Shown here in pieces: positions 22,483 to 33,471 of a stretch of DNA of 64,000 nucleotides. How positions within the stretch are numbered: the stretch's first letter is position 1; each line of letters opens with the position of its first letter. The stretch comes from Adenophora triphylla var. japonica. Lineage: Eukaryota > Streptophyta > Magnoliopsida > Asterales > Campanulaceae. A program made the translations under genes and the position numbers. Below the pieces are notes generated by a model. It had not been told where the DNA came from and did not search any database. It saw nothing but the letters and a program-made list of their open reading frames with translations. The stretch covers positions 1 to 64,000 of the forward strand of contig JAFEMH010000528.1 in the NCBI GenBank assembly GCA_022495995.1. Reading direction: 5' to 3'.

Positions 22483-25400
22483 TCAGACAGGGTTCAGATC
22501 CATCCCCAACCTAGATTTTTTAACCAGAGCAAAATCTAGCCCTTTGGTTAAAGGATCAGCTGTGTTATCCTTGGTACCAACATAATCAACAGCTATCACC
22601 TTCCGAGACACAAGATCCCTTATAGATTTTAATCTAATTTGGATGTGTCTCCTGGTTTTACAGTTGTACTTGACACTTTTCAGTTTCTCAATTGTGGCAG
22701 TGTTGTCACAATGTACAGAGATAACAGGCATGGGCTTACTGACCATGGGCAACTCAGACATAAGTCCTCGAAGCCATTCAGCTTCCAATCCAGTTGTGTC
22801 AAGGGCAACTAATTCGGCCTCGAAAGTAGACCGAGACAACAGAGTTTGTTTGGTCGACCTTCAGGCGACTGCAGCTCCGCCTAAGGTGAAAACATACCCC
22901 GTACAGCCATAACTTCCGGAGTTAAGGGCAATCCAGCTTGCATCACTATATCCTTCAAGAACAGAAGGGTATCTACCATAATGCAGCCCAAGGGAAATTG
23001 TTCCCTTCAAATACTTGAGAACTCTATCAAGAGCTTCCCAATGTGCTTTATTTGGACATTGAGTATATCTAGCCAACCTAGTAACCGAGTAGGATATATC
23101 CGGTCTAGTACAATTGGCAAGATACATCAAACTTACAATAATTTGAGAATATCGCAACTGAGCCATCGGTACTCCACTTTCATTCTTAGTAAGTGCAGCT
23201 GAAGGATCATATGGAGTTTTAGCTACTTTGCAATTCTTATAACCAAATTTCTCAATTACACTTTCGGTATAATGAGATTGCGATATGGTTATGCCACTAG
23301 TTGAACGAGTCAACTTAAGGCCAAGAATCACACTAGCTACTCCCATATCCTTCATCTCAAACTTACTTTTCAAGAATTCCTTAGTAGTATTAATTATCCT
23401 CATATCCGTTCCAAACAACAGGATATCATCGACATAAAGACATAAGACAATATTACTATCACCAATACTTTTGCTATAAACACACTTATCAAACTCATTA
23501 GTAACGAAGCCAAACGATGAGACAATTTTATCAAATTTCTCATGCCACTGCTTAGGAGCTTGTTTGAGTCCATATAAGGACTTAACAAGTTTACAAACCT
23601 TTCTCTCATTGCCAGAGGCCTCAAAACCTTCAGGTTGATCCATATAAATTTCTTCCTCTAGATCGCCATGCAAGAAAGCGGTCTTAACATCCATCTGATG
23701 GATAGGAAGATCATATACAGAGGCCAATGCTATAAGCATTCGGATTGTAGTCATTCTAGCAACAGGCGAATAGGTATCGAAATAGTCTATTCCCTCCATT
23801 TGCTTGAATCCCTTAGCCACTAACCTAGCCTTAAACTTGTCAACGGTTCCATCTGGTTTCAGTTTCCTTTTGAAGACCCACTTACATCCTATCGTGCTAC
23901 AATCGGGAGGGAGATCGACCAATTCCCATGTCCCATTAGAGACAATAGAATCCATCTCACTCTTAACAGCATCCTTCCCTTTGAAGGTTAGAGGATCACC
24001 CTCGACATTGTAAGTGATGAAATCACTTCCATAGTCCTTGGTGGTCCTTGCCCGTTTGCTCCTTCTTGGTTCAATCTCATCGTCAGAATGAGTTGCACTA
24101 GAATCAACCCCCACATTTGTCAGCTCCTCTACTTGAGCAGGAATGGAATTAGTGGTTGGGTTAGATTCCTTAGGAAGTCCGTCTTTCATAGGAAACACAT
24201 CCTCAAAGAATGTTGCATCACGTAACTCAACTATAGAGTTCACATCTATGCCAGAAATTTCAGATTTTATAATAAGAAATCTCAATGCATAACTTGTTTC
24301 AGAATAACCTATAAAGATAGCATCCACAGTTTTAGGTCCAAGCTTTTTCCTTTTATGTGCGGGTACGAGTACCTTTGCAAGGCACCCCCACACTTTTAAG
24401 TGTTTCAGGCTTGCCTGTCGACCTCTCCAAAGTTCAAACGGACTTTCCTTTCTATGTTTAGGAGGTACTCTATTCAGAATATGGCAAGCCGTATTCAAAG
24501 CCTCTCCCCACATATATTTGGGCAGTCCAGAACTTATGAGTAAACTGTTAATCATATCGGTAAAGGTTCTATTCTTACGTTCAGCTACACCATTAGATTG
24601 AGGAGTGTAGGGAGGAGTCTCTTCATGTACTATTCTGTTTTCTTGGAAATAATACATGAATGGGTTAGACTCATATTCACCTCCTCTATCAGACCTTAAC
24701 CGCTTAAGTTTCTTGCCAGTTTGTGTTTCTGCTTCATTCTTAAATATAATGAATTTATCTAATGATTCATTCTTAGAATTAAGCAAGAACACATAACAGT
24801 ATCTACTAGCGTCATCAATAATGGTGAGAAAGTATTTCTTTTTGTCTTTGGTCAACAAGCCATTAAATTCACAAATATCAGTATGAACTAAATCTAGAAT
24901 TTCAGAATTTCTCACAACCGATTTAAACGGACCTTTTGTAGATTTAGCTTCAACACATACATGACACTTAAAATTTTTATCAATAGCATATTTAGGAATA
25001 ATATCTAAATTCATCATTCTTTTCACAGAATCATAATTAATATGTCCTAAACGACCATGCCAAACATTTGAAGATTCAATGGAATAAGAAACAGGATAAT
25101 CAATAAAACTAAAATTATTGTGCGAACAAACATCAGTTTCAACTCTAATTTTAAATAAACCATCCGAGGAATAACCTTTCCCCACAAAACTACCAGAATT
25201 CAAAATTATGACCTTATTACATTTAAAAGAAATTTCCAATCCTTCCCTAACTAAACTAGAACCACTAATAATGTTGCGACGAATATCAGGAACGTGATAC
25301 ACTCGATGCAGGGTAAGAATGCGCCCATTAGGAAACCTCAGGTCCACGCGTCCAGTCCCAAGCACCTTTGCAGCACTAGAGTTCCCCATCGTCACTGATC

Positions 25401-25695
25401 TACCACGTTCAGGCTGGTAAGACACAAATAGCAATTTATCAGCACAAACGTGCACATTTGCCCCAGTGTCAACTAGCCACTCGTTGGGTTCATAGACAGT
25501 AAAGATTTCAGGACAAGAGGTTACATACTTTGTAACCTTGCAGTCGAGCGCCAACTCCAGGTGCGTCAGAGTCAGGATCATCATAATCCTTCGGACCCAA
25601 CACCATGTTGACAGCAGGATGGTCATCAGCAGAGCCTTGCGGTCCTTTTCCTTTCTTGGACGGGCAGTCCCTAGAAAAGTGTCCACCTTCTCCAC
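22483..25695 (-). pseudogene. Copia1 pol (protease, integrase, RT, RNase H)
   Basis: The domains are in copia order: protease with WLVDTGANVHVC (near 25470), GAG-pre-integrase SSNVWHGRLGH, the integrase core with LVHTDICEF, DDASRYC and SDRGGEYE, then reverse transcriptase with the LCLYVDDILLFG catalytic motif (near 23425), and RNase H. A TGA at 22861-22863 replaces the usual Trp early in RNase H; the same frame then continues to the natural stop at 22483. The start of pol is out of frame with gag by one base near 25545, probably a decay indel, since copia gag-pol is normally one frame. Confidence 0.9.
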
Positions 25696-26429
25696 AATTC
25701 CAGCAATTCAGTTTTGCTTTTGGCTTCTTAAAGTTATTTTTCTTCACTTTAATCTTATCATGGTTTTCTTTATCCTTAGAGTAAGTTTTTACAGCTTTTG
25801 CTTTAAACTTGCTTTTACCAGTCACCATATTAGCAGCAGCCTCCACGGGTACGCTCGGTTGGTTACCATTGTGCACCTCCTGAATCGCAATTGCATTCAT
25901 CAGCTCATTGAGTGTCAAGCTTCCAGTACGATGCTTGAGGGTCATACCGAATTCCCCCCAATATCGAGGAAACTTCTCAATAATAGCCATGACAGCGAAC
26001 TTCTCAGGAAGTCCCATGTCAGCATCCTTGAGCGATTGCAAAATGATTTGGAGTTCGTGCACTTGGTCGGTAACCGACTTTCCCTCGCTCATGCGATAAT
26101 TCAGGAACTTACCCACTTGGTACTTTTCCACACCGGAGTCATCGGTGCTGTACTTTGTGGAAAGCGACTCCCACAGTGACGCAGCAGTGAGAGGGGCAGA
26201 GCAATAGACATCAAAGAGTGCATTTGACAAAGCTGACAGAATGCATCCTCGAACAACATCGTCCTGCTCCTTCCACTGTTTAACAGCAGCCACACTAGCG
26301 GTATTATCGGCTTTTAGAGCGGGACATTGAGATGACAGCATACCATACATGCCCTTAATTGACAGCCAGATCTTCATGCGTTCAGACCAACGCTTGAAGT
26401 TCTTTCCAGCGAACTTCTCCGGAAGATCT
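25508..26429 (-). pseudogene. Copia1 gag, larger part
   Basis: A UBN2-type copia gag (FAGKNFKRWSERMKIWL near the start, then a VTDQVHELQIIL block) followed by a CCHC zinc knuckle CWNCGEGGHFSRDC (about 25710). It begins in mid-gene at 26429, where Gypsy1 with duplication TGAGG entered; the first 17 codons lie at 42431-42381. The apparent ATG further upstream (26506) is inside the Gypsy1 LTR and is chance. Confidence 0.88.
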
Positions 26430-26434
26430 GAGGT

Positions 26435-26605
26435 GTGGGGCCTCCCCAACCCCGGGACCTCTAAATTCGTGCCCCGCTGGTAGTACCCCCAAAACTTCTC
26501 ATCCATTTGGAAACCCTTTCTAACACACCATCCATGTTAAATGAAACTTTTAAGAAAATTTTTAACATGATCTTCCTAAATGGAAGACTCAAGAAACCTA
26601 CTTCC
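26435..26605 (-). repeat. Gypsy1 3' LTR, outer part
   Basis: It matches 40116-40286 almost base for base. It ends in CTTCC, the target site of Copia2. The remainder resumes after Copia2 at 33472. Confidence 0.92.
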
Positions 26606-27703
26606 TGTTGGAAAAATAGGTGTGTTTGAAGGAAATAATGGATTATTTCCTAAATGGGTTGTTTGTTAAATGACCAAATTGATTGTTGGGTTGTGTTCTA
26701 CTCCATGAATACATTGAAATCATATATTCATTTGTCCAAAATGGTTGAGGGATGAATGAGATATTAATACTCAAAGTTAGTGGGTTGTAAATGGGAAAAT
26801 GAAGTTATCCCACATTGGAAAAAGATGGAAAAGTGGCTTAGTTTATATACTCCTACACTTGAGTAGGGAGTCAGATTGTGGTACATAGAGGCTCTCTCTC
26901 GCGCACAGGTGCGCAGGGGGGGTGCAAATCATGGACCAAAATAGGCTTCGGGCTACCGAACTCATGTGCATGCGCGTCCTGCGGACACGAATGTAGCTCC
27001 GAAATTGCCTGTCCGCGCAAGCCCACTTTTTGCAATTTTTTAACTTGACCCACCAGAATCGGCGCTTAGGATATGGTTGAATCGGCGGCGTCGAGCATCG
27101 GCGGCTTCGAGCATCGGCGACATCCGAGCATCGGCGGCTCCCGAGCATCAAGGCGGCATCCCAGGCATCGGCGGCATCCGGGCACCCGGCGAGCTTGGGC
27201 ATCGGCGGATGCGTGCCTCTTATGATTTCAAACGTATATGTAATCGCCGCCATGCTTCACGGTAATTAAGAAAATTAAAAGAGCTTTTAATTTTCAAGCG
27301 ATTTGATTTCCTTGGCAACTATATAAAGGAAAGAACAAAGAACAACACGATACACACCGATTTCAGAATCTCTCAACATTCCATTTCGTAGCATATTGAT
27401 AATTCTTCCTTTGGCCTCCTGCATTTTGCATCGTGGTGATATTGTCCAAGCATCGACTTCGGTTCGCGGAGGTACAATTGTCTTTGTAACCATCCGGTTA
27501 ATCCGTTTCATCCTGGGAGGCAATCGTTCCGTACAATCTCAAGCACAACGTGGTGAGGGGGCGAAATTTGTCTTAAGGAGAGTGTGAATTCACACGACTC
27601 GGAGGTCTTCGACAAATTTGTTTAATTCTCTTTTTATTTTATATTTTCTGTTTTAAAAAGTTTTCTGTAATTTCCTGCTGATTTTGTAATAGTTAGTGTA
27701 ACA
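26606..27703 (+). repeat. Copia2 5' LTR
   Basis: A 1098-bp LTR from TGTTGG to TAACA. A TATA box (ACTATATAAAGG) is at about 27318-27329. A 17-bp minisatellite (GAGCATCGGCGGCTTC type) spans about 27085-27200. The segment 27563-27577 is complementary to the sequence following the LTR. Differences from the 3' LTR cluster in 27050-27500. Confidence 0.95.
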
Positions 27704-27705
27704 AT

Positions 27706-27720
27706 CTTAAGACAAATTTC
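27706..27720 (+). promoter_or_regulatory. Copia2 primer-site region complementary to its own LTR
   Basis: Two bases after the 5' LTR comes CTTAAGACAAATTTC, the exact reverse complement of GAAATTTGTCTTAAG inside the LTR (27563-27577). No TGG-initial tRNA-type site is present between the LTR and the gag ATG at 27785. Confidence 0.65.
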
Positions 27721-27784
27721 CTGTCTCTTCGTTGGAAGGAAAACTATTTAAAACAGTGAACTAAACTTGTTTGTTTTGTTTCAG

Positions 27785-30700
27785 ATGGCTACTCAATCAA
27801 ACGTGGAAACCAACGCTGGGAACAACTCCGAGAATCCTCGTGTGGAGGAAGCGCTTCGTGTGGAAACCAACTCTCAAAGGGTGGTTGTCCAAACTGTTTC
27901 GAACCATCATGGTGAGAAACCGGAAAAGTTTGTTGGCCAAGACTTTAAAAGATGACAACAAAAGATTCTTTTCTATTTGACTATCTTGAACTTGGCGAGA
28001 TTTCTTAAGGAAGATCCGCCACAGTTGGGTGAGAATGAGACGGATGGGCAAGCCATCTCGGCTCTTGATGCTTGGAAGCATTCCGAGTTTCTTTGCAGAA
28101 ATTACATCCTCAATGGATTGTCGGATACGCTATACAATGTGTATAGTGTTAAGAAAACTGCAAAGGAACTTTGGGAGTCCTTGGAATATAAGTATAAGAT
28201 CGATGACGCGGGCACAAAGAAATTCATTGTGGGCCGTTTTCTCGATTACAAAATGGTGGACTCAAAAACTGTTAAAAGTCAAGTGGAAGAGTTGCAAATA
28301 ATAATCCATGAAATTCATGCCGAGGGGATGGTAATTAGTGAAAACTTTCAAGTGGCGGCAATAATTGAAAAGTTGCCTCCCGCTTGGAAAGATTTCAAGA
28401 ATTATCTTAAACACAAACGAAAGGAAATGAATGTTGAAGCGCTTGCTATTCGTCTTCGGATTGAGGAAGAGAATAGAATTGCGGAGAAGAAGTTGAATAA
28501 TCTTCTTGTGGCGAAAGCCAATGTGGTGGAGCATGTTGATAGCTCCAAGGCCAATGGCAAAGCCAAAGGCAAGGTTGGTCCCAGAAAGGGTGGTTCTAGT
28601 TTGAAACCAAAGGGAGGAATCTCCAAGAAAAAGTTCGGTGGAACTTGTTACAATTGTGGCATTGTGGGCCACAAGTCTTTCGAGTGCAGAAAGCCAAAGA
28701 AGCAAGCAAACATGGTTGATGTCATCTCTAATGAAGTTTCCGATATGCACTTGGTAGCGGTAATTTCTGAGGTGAATTTGGTGGGTTCAAACCCAAATCA
28801 GTGGTGGATTGACACCGGTGCTACTAGGCATGTTTGCTCAAACAAGGAAATGTTTAGTAGTTTTGAAGCCCTTGAAAATGGTGAGAAATTGTTCATGGGA
28901 AATTCTGCCACCTCCGATGTGAAAGGTCAAGGCAAGGTGGTGCTGAAGTTGACTTCCGGGAAAGAGTTGACTCTCAACAATGTGCTCTATGTGCCCGAAA
29001 TCCGGAAAAATTTGATGTCCGGATCGCTTCTGATCAAGCATGGGTTTCGTGTTATGTTTGAATCCGAGATGGTTACTTTGTCTAAAAGTGGAATGTTTGT
29101 AGGCAAAGGTTATGTTTGTGATGGTATGTTTAAGCTTAGTGCTATGGTTGTTAAAGGCAATGTAATGGCTACTAAGCCTAAGGTGAATGAGATGAATAAG
29201 AATAATTCTTCCGTTTACTTGCTTGAGTCTTCCAATTTGTGGCATGGTAGACTAGGACATGTTAACTATGATACAATACGTAGATTAATTAACATGAATT
29301 GCATACCAAAATGTAAAATAGACTACAAACATAAATGTGAAACTTGTGTAGAGGCAAAGTTTACAAAACCTCCGTTCCATTCGGTTGTAAGAAATAATGA
29401 ACCACTTGAGTTGGTTCATACGGATTTATGTAACTTCAAGTCAACACAAACACGAGGGGGCAATAAGTACTTTATGACTTTTGTTGATGATAGCATAAAA
29501 TATTGTTATGTGTATCTTCTCAAAAGTAAAGATGAGGCTATAGAGAAGTTTGTTCTCTATAAAAATGAAGTTGAAAATCAACTCAACCGGAAAATAAAGG
29601 TCATAAGAAGTGATCGTGGTGGTGAGTATGAATTCCCTTTTGAAGGTATTTGTGCTCAACATGGGATTAAACATGTTACAACACCACCATACACCCCACA
29701 ATCCAATGGAGTTGCCGAACGGAAAAATCGAACTCTAAAGGACATGATGAATGCCATGTTAATAAGTTCGGGGTTACCGAATAACATGTGGGGAGAGGCC
29801 GTCTTGTCGGCAAATTATGTGTTAAATAAAATGCTCTGAAAGAAAATAAATAAGAGCCCCTATGAATTGTGGCATGGAAGAGTGCCATCATACCAATACA
29901 TGAGAGTGTGGGGGTGTCTTGCAAAGGTTTCAATACCACCTCCCAAAAAGGTGAAAATTGGACCAAAAACTATTGATTGCATATTTATTGGGTATGCTCA
30001 CAATAGTAGTGCTTATAGGTTTCTTGTGCATGAATCGAAGATTCAAGATATACACAAGAATACTATAATGGAGTCAAGAAATGCTTCTTTCTTTGAGAAT
30101 GTGTTTCCGTGCAAAAGAGATAAAGCAAGTTCATCTAAACGGAGACATGATTCAATAGAAGAAGAAGAAGTAGAAGGAAGAAATCATCATGATGAAAATG
30201 ATGAAGCGGAGGTAGAACCTCGACGGAGCAAACGAGGTAGGGTAGAAAAATCTTTTGGCCCAGATTTTCTAACCTATATGCTTGAAAGTGAACCACAAAG
30301 TTATAAAGAAGCCGTGAGCTCTTCCGAAGGACCTTTGTGGAAAGAGGCCATTAAAAGTGAGATTGATTCCATTTTACAAAATCACACTTGGGAATTAGTG
30401 GATCTTCCTCCGGGAAGTAAACCACTAGGATATAGGTGGATTTTTAAAAGGAAAATGAAGACGGATGGAACAATTGACAAGTATAAGGCAAGACTTGTAA
30501 TTAAAGGTTACAAGAAAAAGGAAGGCCTTGATTACTTTGATACATATTCTCCGGTTACGAGAATAACATCCATAAGAATTGTACTTGCGATAGCCGCACT
30601 GCGGAATCTTGAAGTACATCAAATGGATGTTAAAACAGCCTTTCTAAATGGGGATTTAGAAGAGAAAATTTACATGGAGCAACCGGAAGGATTTTCTGCG

Positions 30701-31834
30701 CCGGGGCAAGAAAATAAAGTGTGCAAGTTAGTAAAGTCATTGTATGGCTTAAAACAAGCACCAAAACAATGGCATCAAAAGTTTGATCAAGCCATGATGG
30801 AAAGTGGATTTAAAATAAATGAATGTGACAAATGTATCTATGTTAGAGACACGGGAAATGGCTATGTCATTTTATGTCTTTATGTAGATGACATGCTTAT
30901 CATAGGAAGCTGTGATAAAATGATAAAATCCACTAAAGATATGTTGAACTCAAAGTTTGACATGAAAAATATGGGGTTAGCCGATGTAATCCTTGGCGTG
31001 AAAATTTCAAGAATGTCAAATGGACTTGCTTTAAGCCAGTCACATTATGTGGATAAAATTCTTGAGAAATTCAGCAAGGATGACTTAGCTATTGCTAGAA
31101 CTCCAATAGACATGAGTCAACATCTATCAAAGAATAGAGGTGACACAGTTTCTCAAGTTGAATACTCGAGAATCATTGGAAGTCTAATGTACTTGATGAG
31201 TTGTACTAGACCAGATATCGCTTACACGGTTAGCAAACTGAGTCGGTATACAAGTAATCCCGGAGCGGAACATTGGAATGGTATAGTGAGAGTACTAAGG
31301 TACTTAAGATATACTCGCGATCATGCTTTACACTATACTAGACATCCAGCGGTAATTGAAGGGTATAGCGATGCTAATTGGATATCCGATATAAAAGACT
31401 CAAGGTCTACGAGCGGATTTGTATTCACATTAGCAGGAGCAGCTATATCATGGAAATCTTCTAAACAAACGGTTATAGCTAGATCCACGATGGAATCTGA
31501 GTTTATAGCGTTAGATAAATGTGGTGAAGAAGCCGAGTGGCTACGCCAATTTATAGAAGATATTCCAAGATGGACGAAGCCCGTGCCATCAATATGTATA
31601 CATTGTGATAGCCAATCAGCGATTGGAAGGGCACACAATCATATGTATAATGGTAAGTCTAGACACATTCGTCGAAGACATAATACCATTAGACAACTAC
31701 TCTCAACTGGCACAATATCCATTGACTATGTTAAGTCAAAGGAAAATTTAGCGGATCCGTTAACCAAAGGTTTAAATAGAGAGTTAGTTGAAAGCTCGAC
31801 GAGGGGAATGGGACTTAAGCCTCTTAAAAGTTAA
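27785..31834 (+). pseudogene. Copia2 gag-pol polyprotein with two nonsense codons
   Basis: One frame of 1350 codons from the ATG at 27785. It contains a UBN2-type gag; a zinc knuckle [14 protein letters not shown] (about residue 288); protease [12 protein letters not shown] (about 339); GAG-pre-integrase [15 protein letters not shown] (about 482); an integrase core with [17 protein letters not shown] and SDRGGEYE; reverse transcriptase with [11 protein letters not shown] and [12 protein letters not shown]; and RNase H ending in an [11 protein letters not shown] motif. TGA codons at 27953-27955 (where the family has Trp) and 29837-29839 (just before [11 protein letters not shown]) interrupt it. 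Both are consistent with C-to-T or G-to-A transitions. Confidence 0.95.
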
Positions 31835-32384
31835 ACACAGCGGAAAACCCAATCTAGATGACTGGAGATCCCAAGAACTAGATTCAATGGGACAACCTAA
31901 CTGTTAAAAGACTTGTAGCGTCACTGTGGGGGAATCAACCCCAAGTCCATTCCTGTTAGTGACATCCCGGAAGGACAAGGATAAGCATATGGCTTTTAAT
32001 GATTCTTACGCGTCGAAAATTCGAGCGGGGTAATACGGGTTACCTTTAAGAAATCACCTATGTGAGAGAGAAGTGGGGCCGCTTCGAGGAGAATTGTGTG
32101 AGGCTCAATTCTTAGACCCTCTCGCAGAACCAGGCGTATGTTCAGGGCCATGATTGAACATAGCTATGAGAATTGAAGTATGTTAGGACGATACTTGTGT
32201 CAAGCATATGATCGGCTACACAAAAAGCATAACGATTCAAGGACATCGCGTCTATCGATTTGCGAGTAGAGTAAATATGCTTGTACGAGCGAAGATTCAA
32301 TGGGCATTCCCACATCTTCGTATGCAAGTTTTCGTCTGCCGGACTTTATCACCATTTCCTCATTATTTCCTTCATGTGGGGGAT
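31835..32384 (+). other. Copia2 3' untranslated region and polypurine tract
   Basis: Non-coding interval between the pol stop and the 3' LTR, ending in GTGGGGGAT beside the LTR. The same GTGGGGGAT tract precedes the Copia1 3' LTR, supporting a close relationship of the two families. Confidence 0.75.
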
Positions 32385-33466
32385 TGTTGGAAAAATAGGT
32401 GTGTTTGAAGGAAATAATGGATTATTTCCTAAATGGGTTGTTTGTTAAATGACCAAATTGATTGTTGGGTTGTGTTCTATTCCATGAATACATTGAAATC
32501 ATATATTCATTTGTCCAAAATGGTTGAGGGATGAATGAGATATTAATACTCAAAGTTAGTGGGTTGTAAATGGGAAAATGAAGTTATCCCACATTGGAAA
32601 AAGATGGAAAAGTGGCTTAGTTTATATACTCCTACACTTGAGTAGGGAGTAAGATTGTGGTACATAGAGGCTCTCTCTCGCGCACAGGTGCGCAGGGGGG
32701 GTGCAAATCATGGACCAAAATAGGCTTCGGGCTACCGAACTCATGTGCATGCGCGTCCTGCGGACACGAATGTAGCTCCGAAATTGCCTGTCCGCGCAAG
32801 CCCACTTTTTGCAATTTTTTTAACTTGACCCACTGTAACTGGCGCTTAGGATATGGTTGAATCAGCAGCGTCTGAGCATCAGCAGCTTCTGAGCATCAGC
32901 AGCATCCGAGCATCAGCAGCTTCTGAGCATCAGCAGCATCTGGGCACCAGCAGAGCGTGGGCATCAGCAGATGCGTGCCTCTTATGATTTCAAACGTATA
33001 TGTAACTGCCGCCATAACTGCAGTAATTAAGAAAATTAAAAGAGCTTTTAATTTTCAAGCAGTTTTGATTTCCTTGGCAACTATATAAAGGAAAGAACAG
33101 CAACAACACGATACACACTGATTTCCAGAATCTCTCAACATTCCATTTCGTAGCATATTGATAATTCTTCCTTTGGCCTCCTGCATTTTGCATCGTGGTG
33201 ATATTGTCCAAGCATCTGACTTCAGTTCGCCGGAGGTACAATTGTGCTGTAACCATCCGGTTAATCCGTTTCATCCTGGGAGGCAATCGTTCCGTACAAT
33301 CTCAAGCACAACGTGGTGAGGGGGCGAAATTTGTCTTAAGGAGAGTGTGAATTCACACGACTCGGACGTCTTCGACAAATTTGTTTAATTCTCTTTTTAT
33401 TTTATATTTTCTGTTTTAAAAAGTTTTCTGTAATTTCCTGCTGATTTTGTAATAGTTAGTGTAACA
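32385..33466 (+). repeat. Copia2 3' LTR
   Basis: A 1082-bp LTR with the same ends. Where the 5' LTR has CGG or CG in the minisatellite and downstream, this copy has CAG or CTG (for example GCATCAGCAGC). The TATA box and the GAAATTTGTCTTAAG segment (about 33326-33340) are conserved. Confidence 0.95.
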
Positions 33467-33471
33467 CTTCC

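Larger units (their letters stand above)
26606..33466 (+). mobile_element. Copia2, Ty1/copia element inside the Gypsy1 LTR
   Basis: Plus-strand element: 5' LTR 26606-27703, gag-pol 27785-31834, polypurine tract about 32376-32383, 3' LTR 32385-33466. An exact CTTCC duplication flanks it (26601-26605 and 33467-33471). It must be the youngest or among the youngest insertions, since it lies in the Gypsy1 LTR. Two nonsense codons make the present copy inactive. Confidence 0.95.

Noticed and set aside
25538..26179. Plus-strand frame of 213 codons opposite Copia1 gag
   Set aside because: It is a shadow of the gag reading frame on the other strand with no independent support.
26430..26506. ATG at 26506 as the start of Copia1 gag
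   Set aside because: The sequence from 26435 upward belongs to the Gypsy1 LTR; the true first codons are at 42431-42381.
26843..27253. Open frames around the Copia2 5' LTR (136, 62 and 60 codons)
   Set aside because: They lie wholly in the LTR, are not kept in the 3' LTR copy and contain minisatellite sequence.
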